A DNA stretch of 19,732 nt from an uncultured Bdellovibrio sp. (lineage in GTDB: Bacteria; Bdellovibrionota; Bdellovibrionia; Bdellovibrionales; Bdellovibrionaceae), in contig NZ_CAMLDV010000060.1 in the NCBI RefSeq assembly GCF_946478835.1, positions 1 through 19,732 of the forward strand. Reading direction: 5' to 3'. Both the position numbers and the translations under genes were made by a program. This document shows positions 6,124-13,508 of the stretch, piece by piece; position 1 is the stretch's first letter, and the number at the start of each line of letters is the position of its first letter. The notes beneath the pieces are model-generated. The model searched no databases, had not been told where the DNA came from, and saw nothing but the letters and a program-made list of their open reading frames with translations.

Positions 6124-7680
6124 ATGAAAAAACAATTGGTCTTGGGAGCTCTTGTCGCAACGACAATCCTGCAAGCGGCAGTTCCCGCGCACGCAGATAA
6201 AGAAACGATCGGAAATGTTATTGGTGGTGTGATCGGTGGAGTCATTGGTTCACAAATCGGTAAAGGTAACGGCAACACAGCGGCGATCATCATCGGAACT
6301 ATCGCTGGAACAATGATCGGCGGCCAAGTAGGCCGTGACATGGACGAAGCAGATCGTCGTGCGTTGGCAGAAGCTCAACAAAGAGCTTTGCGTGATCAAT
6401 TGGGACGCCGTAATGACTGGGATGGCCGTTCTTACGGTTCAAGAACAGGTGCCCGTGGAAGTTTCACGTCCGTGCGTGAAGGTTATAACTACCGCACAAA
6501 TGAATACTGCCGCGAATACACAAGCGTGATTTATGTGAACAACCGCACAGAAGAAACTCGCGGTGTGGCGTGCTCTCGCGCTGATGGTTCCTGGTATGAA
6601 GTGCAAACGACAGAAGTCCGCTTTAATAACGGCAACGCAGGCAATGGCGGCGGTTACGTGACGCCAGCACCTCGTCCTCAGCAACCAAATCTTCCTCCTC
6701 CGCCAGCGCCTGTGCAGTCTTTGCGCGAAGGATCTGTGGCGATCAATACAGTCACTCGTCAATCCGGTGGGCAGTGGTATCGCGTTCTTGTGACAGAGCC
6801 ATTGACGTTGGATCGCGTGGAAGTAGCGGCAACGGCGGTGCGTGTGAAAATCCACGAAGGCAGTGTTGTCACTCAACGTGGTCAACGTATCTCTATTCGT
6901 GAATTCCAAAACACGCCTGTTTTTGATGCGGGTTCAAGAGCGGTTTCTGAAAACTTGAATGTGCGTGAAAGAATCGTGGCGATTGACCTTCGCATGGAAT
7001 CTTACGGTGGTTATGCTGCTGTTGAGGTGAAAGCTTTGTCGAACGAAGGTCGTCCTCGCTTGGCTCTTGAAAACAACGAGCCGGTAAGGCCACAACCGCA
7101 ATCTCCTGTTTATGACAACAGAAGTTTGAAAGGTTACTGCTCTGACGACGATCATCAGCAATTCTATGCAGCGAAAAATTTTGCGTATGCCAGTGATGGT
7201 TTGAATTTGACGGATTCAGGTGCGACTCAATGGGCGCTTCAATACAACCAATCTCATCGTTGCAATACAGTCGGTGAATACAGAGCTCGTTACCAAGCTA
7301 TTTACAACGTGGCTTACGCGAGCGACGGTCTGAATCTGACTTCCGCTGGCGCTAGAGACTACGCTCTTCAATACGTTGAAAACATGACGGCAAACGAAGC
7401 TCGTGAAATGGCGTCTGTATTGAGAGCCGCTCAACGTTTTGCTTATGCAAGTGACGGTCTAAATATGACTTCCGCTGGTGCAACTAGCTTTGCACGTAGC
7501 TGGGTTGAAAGCCGTTGTGAAGGTGTTGATCACATCAACATGCTCGCAAGCCGTTTCAGAAGCGAATACAACTTCGCGTACTCTTCAAGCGGACTGAATA
7601 TGACTTCGGCTGGGGCTGTAAATTATGCAGCTAACAAGATTGCTCCGCTGACACGTTGTGGTCACTTATTGCGTAGATAA
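6124..7680 (+). CDS. exported glycine-zipper protein: 17-kDa-antigen-like domain, shared beta domain, four C-terminal repeats
   Basis: 518 residues from ATG 6124 (GGAG at 6114-6117, 6 bases away); the TTG at 6112 is part of the ribosome-binding site. A signal peptide ends at A-H-A (residue 24). Residues 28-70 form a glycine zipper (repeated G-G-V-I-G, then I-I-G-T-I-A-G-T-M-I-G-G) able to make a membrane hairpin. Residues 71-165 resemble the rickettsial 17-kDa surface antigen (Y-C-R-E-Y, T-R-G-V-A-C-S-R-A-D-G-S-W-Y-E-V). After a Pro-rich linker, the shared beta domain fills about 200-315 (S-E-N-L-N at 275-279). Four repeats of 43-45 residues follow, each with Y-A-S-D-G-L-N-(L/M)-T-S-A-G-A and flanking helices (starting near 353, 396, 439, 484). 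An outer-membrane-associated surface protein is the likeliest reading; its exact role is unknown. It lies 30 bases after the previous gene, with a terminator just behind it. Confidence 0.83.
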   Translation: MKKQLVLGALVATTILQAAVPAHADKETIGNVIGGVIGGVIGSQIGKGNGNTAAIIIGTIAGTMIGGQVGRDMDEADRRALAEAQQRALRDQLGRRNDWDGRSYGSRTGARGSFTSVREGYNYRTNEYCREYTSVIYVNNRTEETRGVACSRADGSWYEVQTTEVRFNNGNAGNGGGYVTPAPRPQQPNLPPPPAPVQSLREGSVAINTVTRQSGGQWYRVLVTEPLTLDRVEVAATAVRVKIHEGSVVTQRGQRISIREFQNTPVFDAGSRAVSENLNVRERIVAIDLRMESYGGYAAVEVKALSNEGRPRLALENNEPVRPQPQSPVYDNRSLKGYCSDDDHQQFYAAKNFAYASDGLNLTDSGATQWALQYNQSHRCNTVGEYRARYQAIYNVAYASDGLNLTSAGARDYALQYVENMTANEAREMASVLRAAQRFAYASDGLNMTSAGATSFARSWVESRCEGVDHINMLASRFRSEYNFAYSSSGLNMTSAGAVNYAANKIAPLTRCGHLLRR

Positions 7681-7690
7681 GCAGCTCTAG

Positions 7691-7712
7691 AAGGGGATTT
7701 CGGTCCCCTTTT
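7691..7712 (+). terminator. intrinsic terminator after the three-gene repeat-protein operon
   Basis: AAGGGGA (7691-7697), loop TTTCGG, TCCCCTT (7704-7710), then TT. The seven-pair stem starts 10 bases after the stop codon of the 6124 gene. The T-run is short, but the position fits an operon end. Confidence 0.7.
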
Positions 7713-7726
7713 GACACTAAAAAGCC

Positions 7727-7742
7727 TGGCACAGAACTTGGA
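7727..7742 (+). promoter_or_regulatory. sigma-54-like promoter of the fourth family gene
   Basis: TGGCACA-N4-TTGGA matches the RpoN -24 box except its last base, with correct spacing and one departure at -12 (GG for GC). The following bases A-T-T-A-A-G-G-G-T-C-A closely resemble those after the element at 3180-3195. Expected transcript start is near 7752, giving a leader of about 35 bases. Confidence 0.55.
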
Positions 7743-7787
7743 TTAAGGGTCATCTGATTTACAAAGACTTTAAGATAAGGAGTCTCC

Positions 7788-8756
7788 ATGAAAAAGAACC
7801 TCGTTTTAGGATCAGTAATTGTCGCTTCACTTGTACAATATACAAGCCCAGCAATGGCGAACAAAGAAACAATCGGCAACATCATTGGTGGTGTTATCGG
7901 TGGTGTGGTTGGATCTCAAATCGGTAAAGGAAATGGAAACACAGCTGCGATCATCATCGGTACTATCGCAGGAACTATGATCGGCGGTAAAGTTGGAGCC
8001 GATATGGACGAAGCTGACCGTCGCGCCTTCCAAGAAGCGCAAGACCGCGCTCTTCGCAATCGTTTGGGAGATCGCTGTGATTGGGACGGCCGTAACTACG
8101 GTTCTCGCACAGGTTCTCGTGGAAGCTTCACAACAACTCGTGAAGGTTACAACAACCGCACTGGCGAATACTGCCGTGAATACTCAAGTGTGATTTACAC
8201 TCGCAGAAGCACAGAAGAGACTCGCGGTATTGCGTGCTCTCGTCGTGATGGCTCTTGGTATGAAGTTCGTGAAACGGAAGTTCGCTTCAACGGCGGTGGC
8301 TACGGTGGCGGTCGTCAAGAACCTTCAAGACCTCCTCGTTACCCAGATGTGCCACAACGTCCAAATCTACCACCACCTCCTCCGGCTCAATCTCGTTATG
8401 AGGGAACAGCTCAGATCAGCCAAATCACTCGTCGCACGGGTGGTGAGTGGATTCGTGTTAACGTGAACAACGCAGTCTCTTTGGAGCGTATCTAGCTTCG
8501 CGCCTTGTCTGCGGGTGTTCGAGTTATTGAGGCGATTGTGAACACAGTTTCTGGCAGCCAAATCCGCGTTCGTGAGTTGAGCCCAACTCCAACGTTCTAT
8601 GCGGGTGACACGGCGGTTTCTGAAAACCTCAACTTGGGTCGTGATCGCGTCGTAGCGATTGATATCCGCGCTGAGTCTATGGGTGGCTACGCTGACGTGC
8701 TTGTGAAAGCGATTTCAAACAGCGCTTACCCTTCTTTGGGTGTTTCTCGCTACTAA
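7788..8756 (+). pseudogene. glycine-zipper/beta-domain exported protein interrupted by an in-frame TAG
   Basis: Paralogue of the preceding gene: signal peptide (cut near A-M-A, residue 24), glycine zipper (28-70) and a 17-kDa-antigen-like region (71-165) nearly residue for residue the same. A Pro-rich linker and the shared beta domain from about residue 203 follow. The frame meets TAG at 8493-8495 (codon 236) inside the beta domain. It continues open for 86 more codons with good family sequence (S-E-N-L-N, R-V-V-A-I-D-I-R-A-E-S-M-G-G) to a TAA at 8754-8756. All three paralogues have Asp or Glu at the stop position, so TAG is one base from GAG. As read, the product is 235 residues lacking most of the beta domain. 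Options are a recent nonsense mutation, read-through or suppression, or a sequencing error. It lacks the C-terminal repeats of its neighbour. AAGGAG at 7777-7782 sets the start. Confidence 0.8.
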
Positions 8757-8791
8757 GAGCGAAACTCCTGGAAATTTTAAGATAATTTCAC

Positions 8792-8834
8792 AAAAAGCCA
8801 GTCTAATGACTTATAGTGTCTAGACTGGCTTTTT
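8792..8834 (+). terminator. strong intrinsic terminator between the repeat-protein cluster and gap
   Basis: AAAAAGCCAGTCTA (8792-8805) pairs perfectly with TAGACTGGCTTTTT (8821-8834), a 14-base-pair stem with a 15-base loop and a T-run. The A-run/T-run symmetry lets it work in both directions. It separates the fourth family gene from the glycolytic operon. Confidence 0.9.
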
Positions 8835-8880
8835 CGTCTGCAAAAGTCGATATTGAGGGGGTTTAAAAAGGAGCTCTCTC

Positions 8881-9888
8881 ATGTCTAAATTGCGCGTTGG
8901 TATCAACGGTTTTGGTCGTATTGGTCGTGTTCTTTTCCGTGCGGGTTTTGAAAAACTCGATATCGTCGGAATCAATTCTTTGGATAGCATCGAAGGCGAT
9001 GCACACTTGCTTAAGTACGACTCAGCTCACGGTGTGTTCAACGCTGATGTTTCTACTGAAGGTCACAATCTGATCGTTAACGGTAAAAAAATTGCGGTTT
9101 CTAAAACTCGCAATCCTGCTGAAGTTCCTTGGAAGGACTTGGGCGTAGACCTTGTTCTAGAGTGCACAGGCGCATTCAAAGACAAAGCGGAATTCATGCA
9201 ACACATCAACGCCGGCGCGAAACGCGTTTTGGTTTCTGGCCCTGCTGAAAAAGGCGCTGACATCACAATGGTGTACGGTATCAACCACGAATCTTACGAT
9301 CCTTCTAAGCACCAAGTTGTTTCCAATGCGTCTTGCACAACGAACTGCTTGGCTCCTCTAGCAAAAGTATTGAATGAGACATTCGGTGTTGAGAGCGGAA
9401 CGATGATGACAGTTCACTCTTACACGAACGATCAAAAAATCTTGGATGCTCCTCACAAAGATTTGCGCCGTGCACGTGCTGCGGCTGTGAGCATGATCCC
9501 AACAACAACAGGTGCTGCGAAAAACGTGGGTTTGGTATTGCCTGAGTTGAAAGGCAAGATCGACGGTATCTCCGTTCGCGTTCCAACTCCAAACGTGTCT
9601 TTGGTGGATTTCACTTTCCAAGCGAAAAAAGATGTGACGAAAGAAGCTGTGAATGAAGCTTTGATCGCGGCGTCTCAAGGTGCATTGAAAGGCATCTTGG
9701 CTGTAGAGAAAAATGAACTTGTGAGTGTCGACTTCAACGGCAGCACATACTCTTCTATCGTGGATCTTGCTTCCACAATGGTTGTAGGTCCTCGCATGGT
9801 GAAAGTTCTTTCTTGGTACGACAATGAGACTGGCTTCTCAAACCGCATGGTTGATGTCGCACTTCACATGGCGAAGAAGGGTCTTTAA
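8881..9888 (+). CDS. gap: glyceraldehyde-3-phosphate dehydrogenase
   Basis: Oxidises and phosphorylates glyceraldehyde-3-phosphate to 1,3-bisphosphoglycerate in the cytoplasm; 335 residues, family length. N-G-F-G-R-I-G-R (9-16) is the nucleotide-binding turn, S-N-A-S-C-T-T-N-C (148-156) holds catalytic Cys152, and His179 in T-V-H-S is the base. Two cofactor-selectivity positions are unusual. The Asp of the usual N-D-L near residue 33 is Ser here (I-N-S-L-D), and the L-P pair before H-K-D-L-R-R is A-P. The first change in particular is known to relax NAD preference toward NADP, so dual use is possible (inference). AAGGAG (8868-8873) lies 7 bases before the ATG. First gene of a gap-pgk-tpiA operon, directly after a strong terminator. 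No clear promoter was identified in the short gap. Confidence 0.96.
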   Translation: MSKLRVGINGFGRIGRVLFRAGFEKLDIVGINSLDSIEGDAHLLKYDSAHGVFNADVSTEGHNLIVNGKKIAVSKTRNPAEVPWKDLGVDLVLECTGAFKDKAEFMQHINAGAKRVLVSGPAEKGADITMVYGINHESYDPSKHQVVSNASCTTNCLAPLAKVLNETFGVESGTMMTVHSYTNDQKILDAPHKDLRRARAAAVSMIPTTTGAAKNVGLVLPELKGKIDGISVRVPTPNVSLVDFTFQAKKDVTKEAVNEALIAASQGALKGILAVEKNELVSVDFNGSTYSSIVDLASTMVVGPRMVKVLSWYDNETGFSNRMVDVALHMAKKGL

Positions 9889-9891
9889 TCC

Positions 9892-11094
9892 ATGGCTACT
9901 GGTCTAAAAGGCATTAAGACAGTTCGTGATTTTGAACTTGAAGGCAAAGTGGTTTTCTTGCGTCTTGATTTGAACGTTCCAATGGAGAACGGAAAGATCA
10001 CAGACGAAAACCGTATCACAGCGTCTTTGCCGACAATCCAATATTGCATCGAAAAAGGTGCGAAGATTGTGATGGCGTCGCACTTGGGACGTCCGAAGTC
10101 TAAAGATGACAAAGAGTTTTCACTAGAGCCTGTGGCAAAACGTCTGCAAGAACTTTTGAACGCCGAAGTGATTTTGGTGGAAGACCCAGATTCAGACGCG
10201 CCAAAACACTTGCTTCAATCTTTGAAAAAAAATCAGTTGATCCTTCTTGAGAACGTGCGTTTCGAAGAAGGGGAGACGAAAGACTCTGTCGAGTTTGCGC
10301 AAAAAATCGCGAACTACAGCGACATCTACATCAACGACGCATTCGGTGCTTCTCACCGTGCGCACGCGACAATCCACGCTTTGCCTTCCGTAATGAAAGA
10401 CAAAGGCATTGGTTTCTTGATCGAGAAGGAAATCACGATGCTGGATTCTCTTTTGCAAAATCCAAAACGTCCGTACTTGGCCGTAATGGGGGGAGCAAAA
10501 GTTTCTGACAAGATCGCGGTGATTGAAAGATTGATGGACGTTGTTGACGGTTTTATCGTTGGTGGCGCGATGGCTTACACTTTCCAAAAAGCCCAAGGTC
10601 TTCCAGTCGGAAAATCTTTGGTGGAAAATGACAAGTTGAAATACGCCAAAGAAATGATCGAGCGTATTGAAGCTCGCAATAAAACGATTCTTCTTCCTGT
10701 GGATCACGTGGCGACAAAAGGCATCACGGATACAGCAAATGCTCACGTCACAAAAGACGTGGTGATTGCTGAAGATGAATTGGGCGTAGATATCGGTCCT
10801 AAATCAATTCAAAATTTCTCAACGGCTCTTCGTGAAGCAGGAACTATTTTCTGGAATGGCCCGATGGGTATTTTTGAAAATCCCGCTTTCGCAAAAGGAA
10901 CTTTCGGTGTGGCGCAAGCGATCGCTGAAAGCAACGCTGTGAAGATCGTTGGTGGCGGTGACTCGGCTGCGGCAGCGGAAGCCTCAGGCTTCGCAGCAAA
11001 GATGACCCACATCTCAACAGGCGGCGGAGCATCCCTAGAATACCTCCAAGGCGACAAACTCCCAGGCCTAGAAATCCTACGTTCAAAGCGATAG
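9892..11094 (+). CDS. pgk: phosphoglycerate kinase
   Basis: Transfers phosphate from 1,3-bisphosphoglycerate to ADP, the first ATP-forming step of glycolysis; 400 residues, full length. Signature blocks in order: R-L-D-L-N-V-P (24-30) with the following N-G-K-I-T-D, S-H-L-G-R-P-K (63-69), F-G-A-S-H-R-A-H-A-T, G-G-A-K-V-S-D-K-I, F-W-N-G-P-M-G-I-F-E, V-G-G-G-D-S-A-A-A and S-T-G-G-G-A-S-L-E. The ATG lies 3 bases after the gap stop, with GAAGAAGG (9873-9880) inside the end of gap, so the two are co-transcribed and probably coupled. The last ~25 codons switch to CTA and CTC leucine codons, unlike the TTG/CTT-rich rest. Confidence 0.96.
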   Translation: MATGLKGIKTVRDFELEGKVVFLRLDLNVPMENGKITDENRITASLPTIQYCIEKGAKIVMASHLGRPKSKDDKEFSLEPVAKRLQELLNAEVILVEDPDSDAPKHLLQSLKKNQLILLENVRFEEGETKDSVEFAQKIANYSDIYINDAFGASHRAHATIHALPSVMKDKGIGFLIEKEITMLDSLLQNPKRPYLAVMGGAKVSDKIAVIERLMDVVDGFIVGGAMAYTFQKAQGLPVGKSLVENDKLKYAKEMIERIEARNKTILLPVDHVATKGITDTANAHVTKDVVIAEDELGVDIGPKSIQNFSTALREAGTIFWNGPMGIFENPAFAKGTFGVAQAIAESNAVKIVGGGDSAAAAEASGFAAKMTHISTGGGASLEYLQGDKLPGLEILRSKR

Positions 11095-11108
11095 ACAAAA
11101 ACACATCC

Positions 11109-11133
11109 CCTGACGAGCACGATGCTCGTCAGG
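11109..11133 (+). other. strong hairpin without T-run between pgk and tpiA
   Basis: CCTGACGAGCA (11109-11119), loop CGA, TGCTCGTCAGG (11123-11133): eleven perfect pairs in the 128-base pgk-tpiA gap. No T-run follows on the plus strand, so it is unlikely to be a simple terminator. It may protect the upstream gap-pgk mRNA from 3' decay, be a processing site, or be a DNA-binding palindrome. Nothing else is evident in the gap apart from an AAGGA ribosome-binding site before tpiA. Confidence 0.7.
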
Positions 11134-11222
11134 AAGGCCTCTCAGGATGGACAGATTCTCAATTTACCGAGAACAGCTGAACAAGAGACGCTCCACAAAA
11201 CCCAACTCAAGGAAAAGACCAG

Positions 11223-11948
11223 ATGAAAAAGATCTTCGCAGCCAACTGGAAACTCTTCAAAACTCCGAAAGAAACGCGCGAGTTCTTTGCGCAATTCAAA
11301 GAAGTCGCAAATAAAGCCACCGGCGAATTGGTCTTTTTTCCTTCGGCAATCTCTTTAGAAGCAGCAAGCACATCTCTCACTGGAACCACAATCAAATGGG
11401 GCGCACAGAATTGTTACTTCCAAGCTTCAGGCGCTTTCACGGGTGAAAACTCAGCGCAAGTGGTGAAGGAACTAGGTGGCAGTTACGTTTTGATCGGTCA
11501 CAGCGAGCGCCGTAAAATCTTTGGTGAAACAGATGCGCTGATCGCTGAAAAAGTGGCCTTCACACAAGGCTTGGGACTCACTCCGATGCTTTGTATTGGG
11601 GAAACTTTGGAGGAGCGTGAAGCGTCTCACACGTTCCGTGTTCTTGAAACGCAACTTTATTTGGGTTTGGCGAAAGCGGATAAAACGAAACCTGTGGTGA
11701 TCGCTTATGAACCGGTGTGGGCGATTGGAACGGGGAAAGTGGCGACTCCCGAGCAAGTGGCTGAAACACACACAGATGTTTTCAATATCCTGTCTAAATT
11801 GGGTTTTGCACAAAGTCCGATTTTATACGGAGGCAGTGTGAAGCCAGACAATGCCGCCGGTCTTATCAAACAACCTCACGTGAATGGATTCTTAGTGGGG
11901 GGAGCTTCACTGGAAGTGAAGTCCTTTAGTGAAATCGCAGCGGTTTAA
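11223..11948 (+). CDS. tpiA: triosephosphate isomerase
   Basis: Interconverts dihydroxyacetone phosphate and glyceraldehyde-3-phosphate; 241 residues, slightly shorter than the usual ~250. Active-site residues are present: A-N-W-K (Asn8, Lys10), G-H-S-E-R-R with His93, and A-Y-E-P-V-W-A-I-G-T-G with Glu163, including the flexible loop. Phosphate-binding Y-G-G-S-V-K-P (202-208) and G-F-L-V-G-G-A (222-228) follow. AAGGA lies about 9 bases upstream of the ATG. It completes gap-pgk-tpiA, with a 128-base spacer and hairpin after pgk. Its stop abuts the stop of a convergent gene with no spacer. Confidence 0.96.
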   Translation: MKKIFAANWKLFKTPKETREFFAQFKEVANKATGELVFFPSAISLEAASTSLTGTTIKWGAQNCYFQASGAFTGENSAQVVKELGGSYVLIGHSERRKIFGETDALIAEKVAFTQGLGLTPMLCIGETLEEREASHTFRVLETQLYLGLAKADKTKPVVIAYEPVWAIGTGKVATPEQVAETHTDVFNILSKLGFAQSPILYGGSVKPDNAAGLIKQPHVNGFLVGGASLEVKSFSEIAAV

Positions 11949-12386
11949 TTAACCGTTGCCTTCAGTTTCTTCGCGGGCTGTGTTCTTAAGCGACTCGCGA
12001 AGTTCCTTAGCGTCTTTCTTCGGCAAAGATTTGATTGCTTCTTCCACGGCCTTTTTCTCTTTTTTATAAAGAGGTAAAAGCATTTCAGAAGCAGACTCCG
12101 AAGGATCATTTTCAAAAGTCAAAACAGCGACACGAACAAGTTCTTTTAATAACTTTGGATTTGATTTTTCTTTTCCAGAAACAATCAAGTCCACAGTGTC
12201 TTCAATCGTTTTAAGCATCTCTTGGTTCTTGGCGCTCACAGCGTCTTCTGTTTTTGTCGCTGAAACTTCAACGTCTTTGGCAGAGTAGGCTTGCAGTTTT
12301 TCAAGAGACTGCTGAGCCGTTGTTGCGTGAGCAGAAAAAGCTAAAAACACGGTGAGGGCTAAGGCGGAGAAATTAAGTTTTCTCAT
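11949..12386 (-). CDS. small exported helical protein, unknown function
   Basis: 145 residues, not recognised. A Sec signal peptide (M-R-K-L-N, hydrophobic stretch, cut near S-A-H-A at residue 21) precedes a charged, Lys/Glu-rich and probably all-helical mature part without Cys. Repeated K-K/E-E patterns near 108-145 suggest amphipathic helices. The ATG overlaps the stop of the upstream gene by 4 bases (ATGA at 12383-12386), so the pair is translationally coupled. The two proteins probably act together outside the cytoplasm. Its stop touches the tpiA stop, leaving no room for a private terminator. Confidence 0.75.
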   Translation of the reverse strand: MRKLNFSALALTVFLAFSAHATTAQQSLEKLQAYSAKDVEVSATKTEDAVSAKNQEMLKTIEDTVDLIVSGKEKSNPKLLKELVRVAVLTFENDPSESASEMLLPLYKKEKKAVEEAIKSLPKKDAKELRESLKNTAREETEGNG

Positions 12387-13495
12387 GGTCTCTCCTTAAT
12401 CATCACGCCGATCAATTCGCGATTTGGAATCGGTTGTTTGTCCGTACGGAAGAAGTCACTGACGTAACCGCCTTTTGTACCCCAATCCGTTTTGATCTCT
12501 GCATGTCCTGCGTGATTTCTGTCACGAGTGTTGCGGTAGATAAGAACGGCACCTTTTGGAGCGTCTTTCGGACTCTTGATCAAACCTTTGTAGCGTGGGT
12601 CTTCAAGCATGTTGATGAAACCGCGACGTTTTAAATCGCCGACACCATAACGTGCTTTGGAGCCGGGAAGATAATCATCCACCAGGTCGCCACCCAGAAG
12701 GGCGCGCTTCACGTAACGATAGCAAAGTTTTTTTGAACGGCGCTCTTTATTGCGCATTCCGTATTTGATAGATGCTTCGGCCTCTTTGCTTAAAGAGTAA
12801 CGAGCTACACCTGGAAACTTCGCCCATTTAGGATCTGGAATTTTCGGATTCGCTGCTTTTTCAACTTCGGTTTTTACATCGCGAATGTCAGAGCGATTTT
12901 TATCGGCAACACCAGGTTGTGATGTTGAGCATGTCGCACAGAAGTCGCCTTCGGTCTTTTTAGGATCGTCGACCTTTGCGAGATTGGGGTCTGTTGATTT
13001 ATCGGGCTTTTGTTCACGAAGAACTTCTTCCTTAGTAGGAAGGTGAGCGTCTTCAGTGCCTTCAGATGGAATACCCCCACCTTCGCGCTTGGCACGAGAG
13101 GTGAGAGCGATTTCGGGATCTTGCACTTCGGATCCCTCTTTATCCTTAAATGTCAGCCATGGGTCTTTTTGCGAAAAGTAAACCCAGGTTTCATCGCCCA
13201 CCTTAGGCATGGTACCTTTGGTGCCATGACCTTCAGCCACTTTCGTGATGCGAACTTTGATTCCATAAGAACCGGTGCGGCTGAGTTTGCGCGTCTCAAG
13301 CACTGTCCCTTCAGAACCTTCAGGAATCAGATACTTGACGTTGCGGGCGTTTTTACGGAAATCAAGTGAAGAGCGACCGTTAAGATCTCCCGTCAAAATA
13401 AGTTCTTGCAAATCATCGGGACCTTGAGCAATAGCCGAAGTCGCGGTGATAAGAAGAGCAACTAGTATGCGAGAAAAACGATTCAACAAATTCAA
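12383..13495 (-). CDS. secreted SH3-like protein with putative cysteine amidase/endopeptidase C-terminal domain
   Basis: 370 residues from a TTG start at 13495, chosen because AGGAG (13503-13507) lies exactly 7 bases upstream and the product then begins with a clean signal peptide (cut near A-I-A, residue 23). A farther TTG at 13534 is also open but has no such site. Residues ~40-118 look like a bacterial SH3-type fold (V-R-I-T-K-V, W-V-Y-F-S). A charged low-complexity linker with a C-A-T-C pair (186-189) follows. The C-terminal part (~235-370) has a Cys in a helix (L-C-Y-R-Y-V-K, Cys258), then G-A-V-L-I-Y and A-G-H-A-E-I (His331), the order of Cys and His seen in CHAP and NlpC/P60 enzymes. 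Peptidoglycan cleavage is therefore plausible but rests on motif order only. It is coupled to the small exported protein downstream. Confidence 0.7.
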   Translation of the reverse strand: MNLLNRFSRILVALLITATSAIAQGPDDLQELILTGDLNGRSSLDFRKNARNVKYLIPEGSEGTVLETRKLSRTGSYGIKVRITKVAEGHGTKGTMPKVGDETWVYFSQKDPWLTFKDKEGSEVQDPEIALTSRAKREGGGIPSEGTEDAHLPTKEEVLREQKPDKSTDPNLAKVDDPKKTEGDFCATCSTSQPGVADKNRSDIRDVKTEVEKAANPKIPDPKWAKFPGVARYSLSKEAEASIKYGMRNKERRSKKLCYRYVKRALLGGDLVDDYLPGSKARYGVGDLKRRGFINMLEDPRYKGLIKSPKDAPKGAVLIYRNTRDRNHAGHAEIKTDWGTKGGYVSDFFRTDKQPIPNRELIGVMIKERP

Positions 13496-13508
13496 ATTGA
13501 TACTCCTG

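Noticed and set aside
6124..8000. Recent gene conversion between the two glycine-zipper paralogues
   Set aside because: The protein sequences are almost the same over residues 26-90, but the DNA differs at many synonymous sites, which points to an older duplication under selection rather than recent copying.
8505..8756. Separate small gene after the TAG in the fourth paralogue
   Set aside because: It has only a TTG, no ribosome-binding site, and begins inside the shared domain in the same frame; it is the severed tail of the upstream gene.
10192..10746. 184-codon frame antisense to pgk
   Set aside because: Pgk motifs on the plus strand are unmistakable; the reverse frame is a by-product of its codon use.
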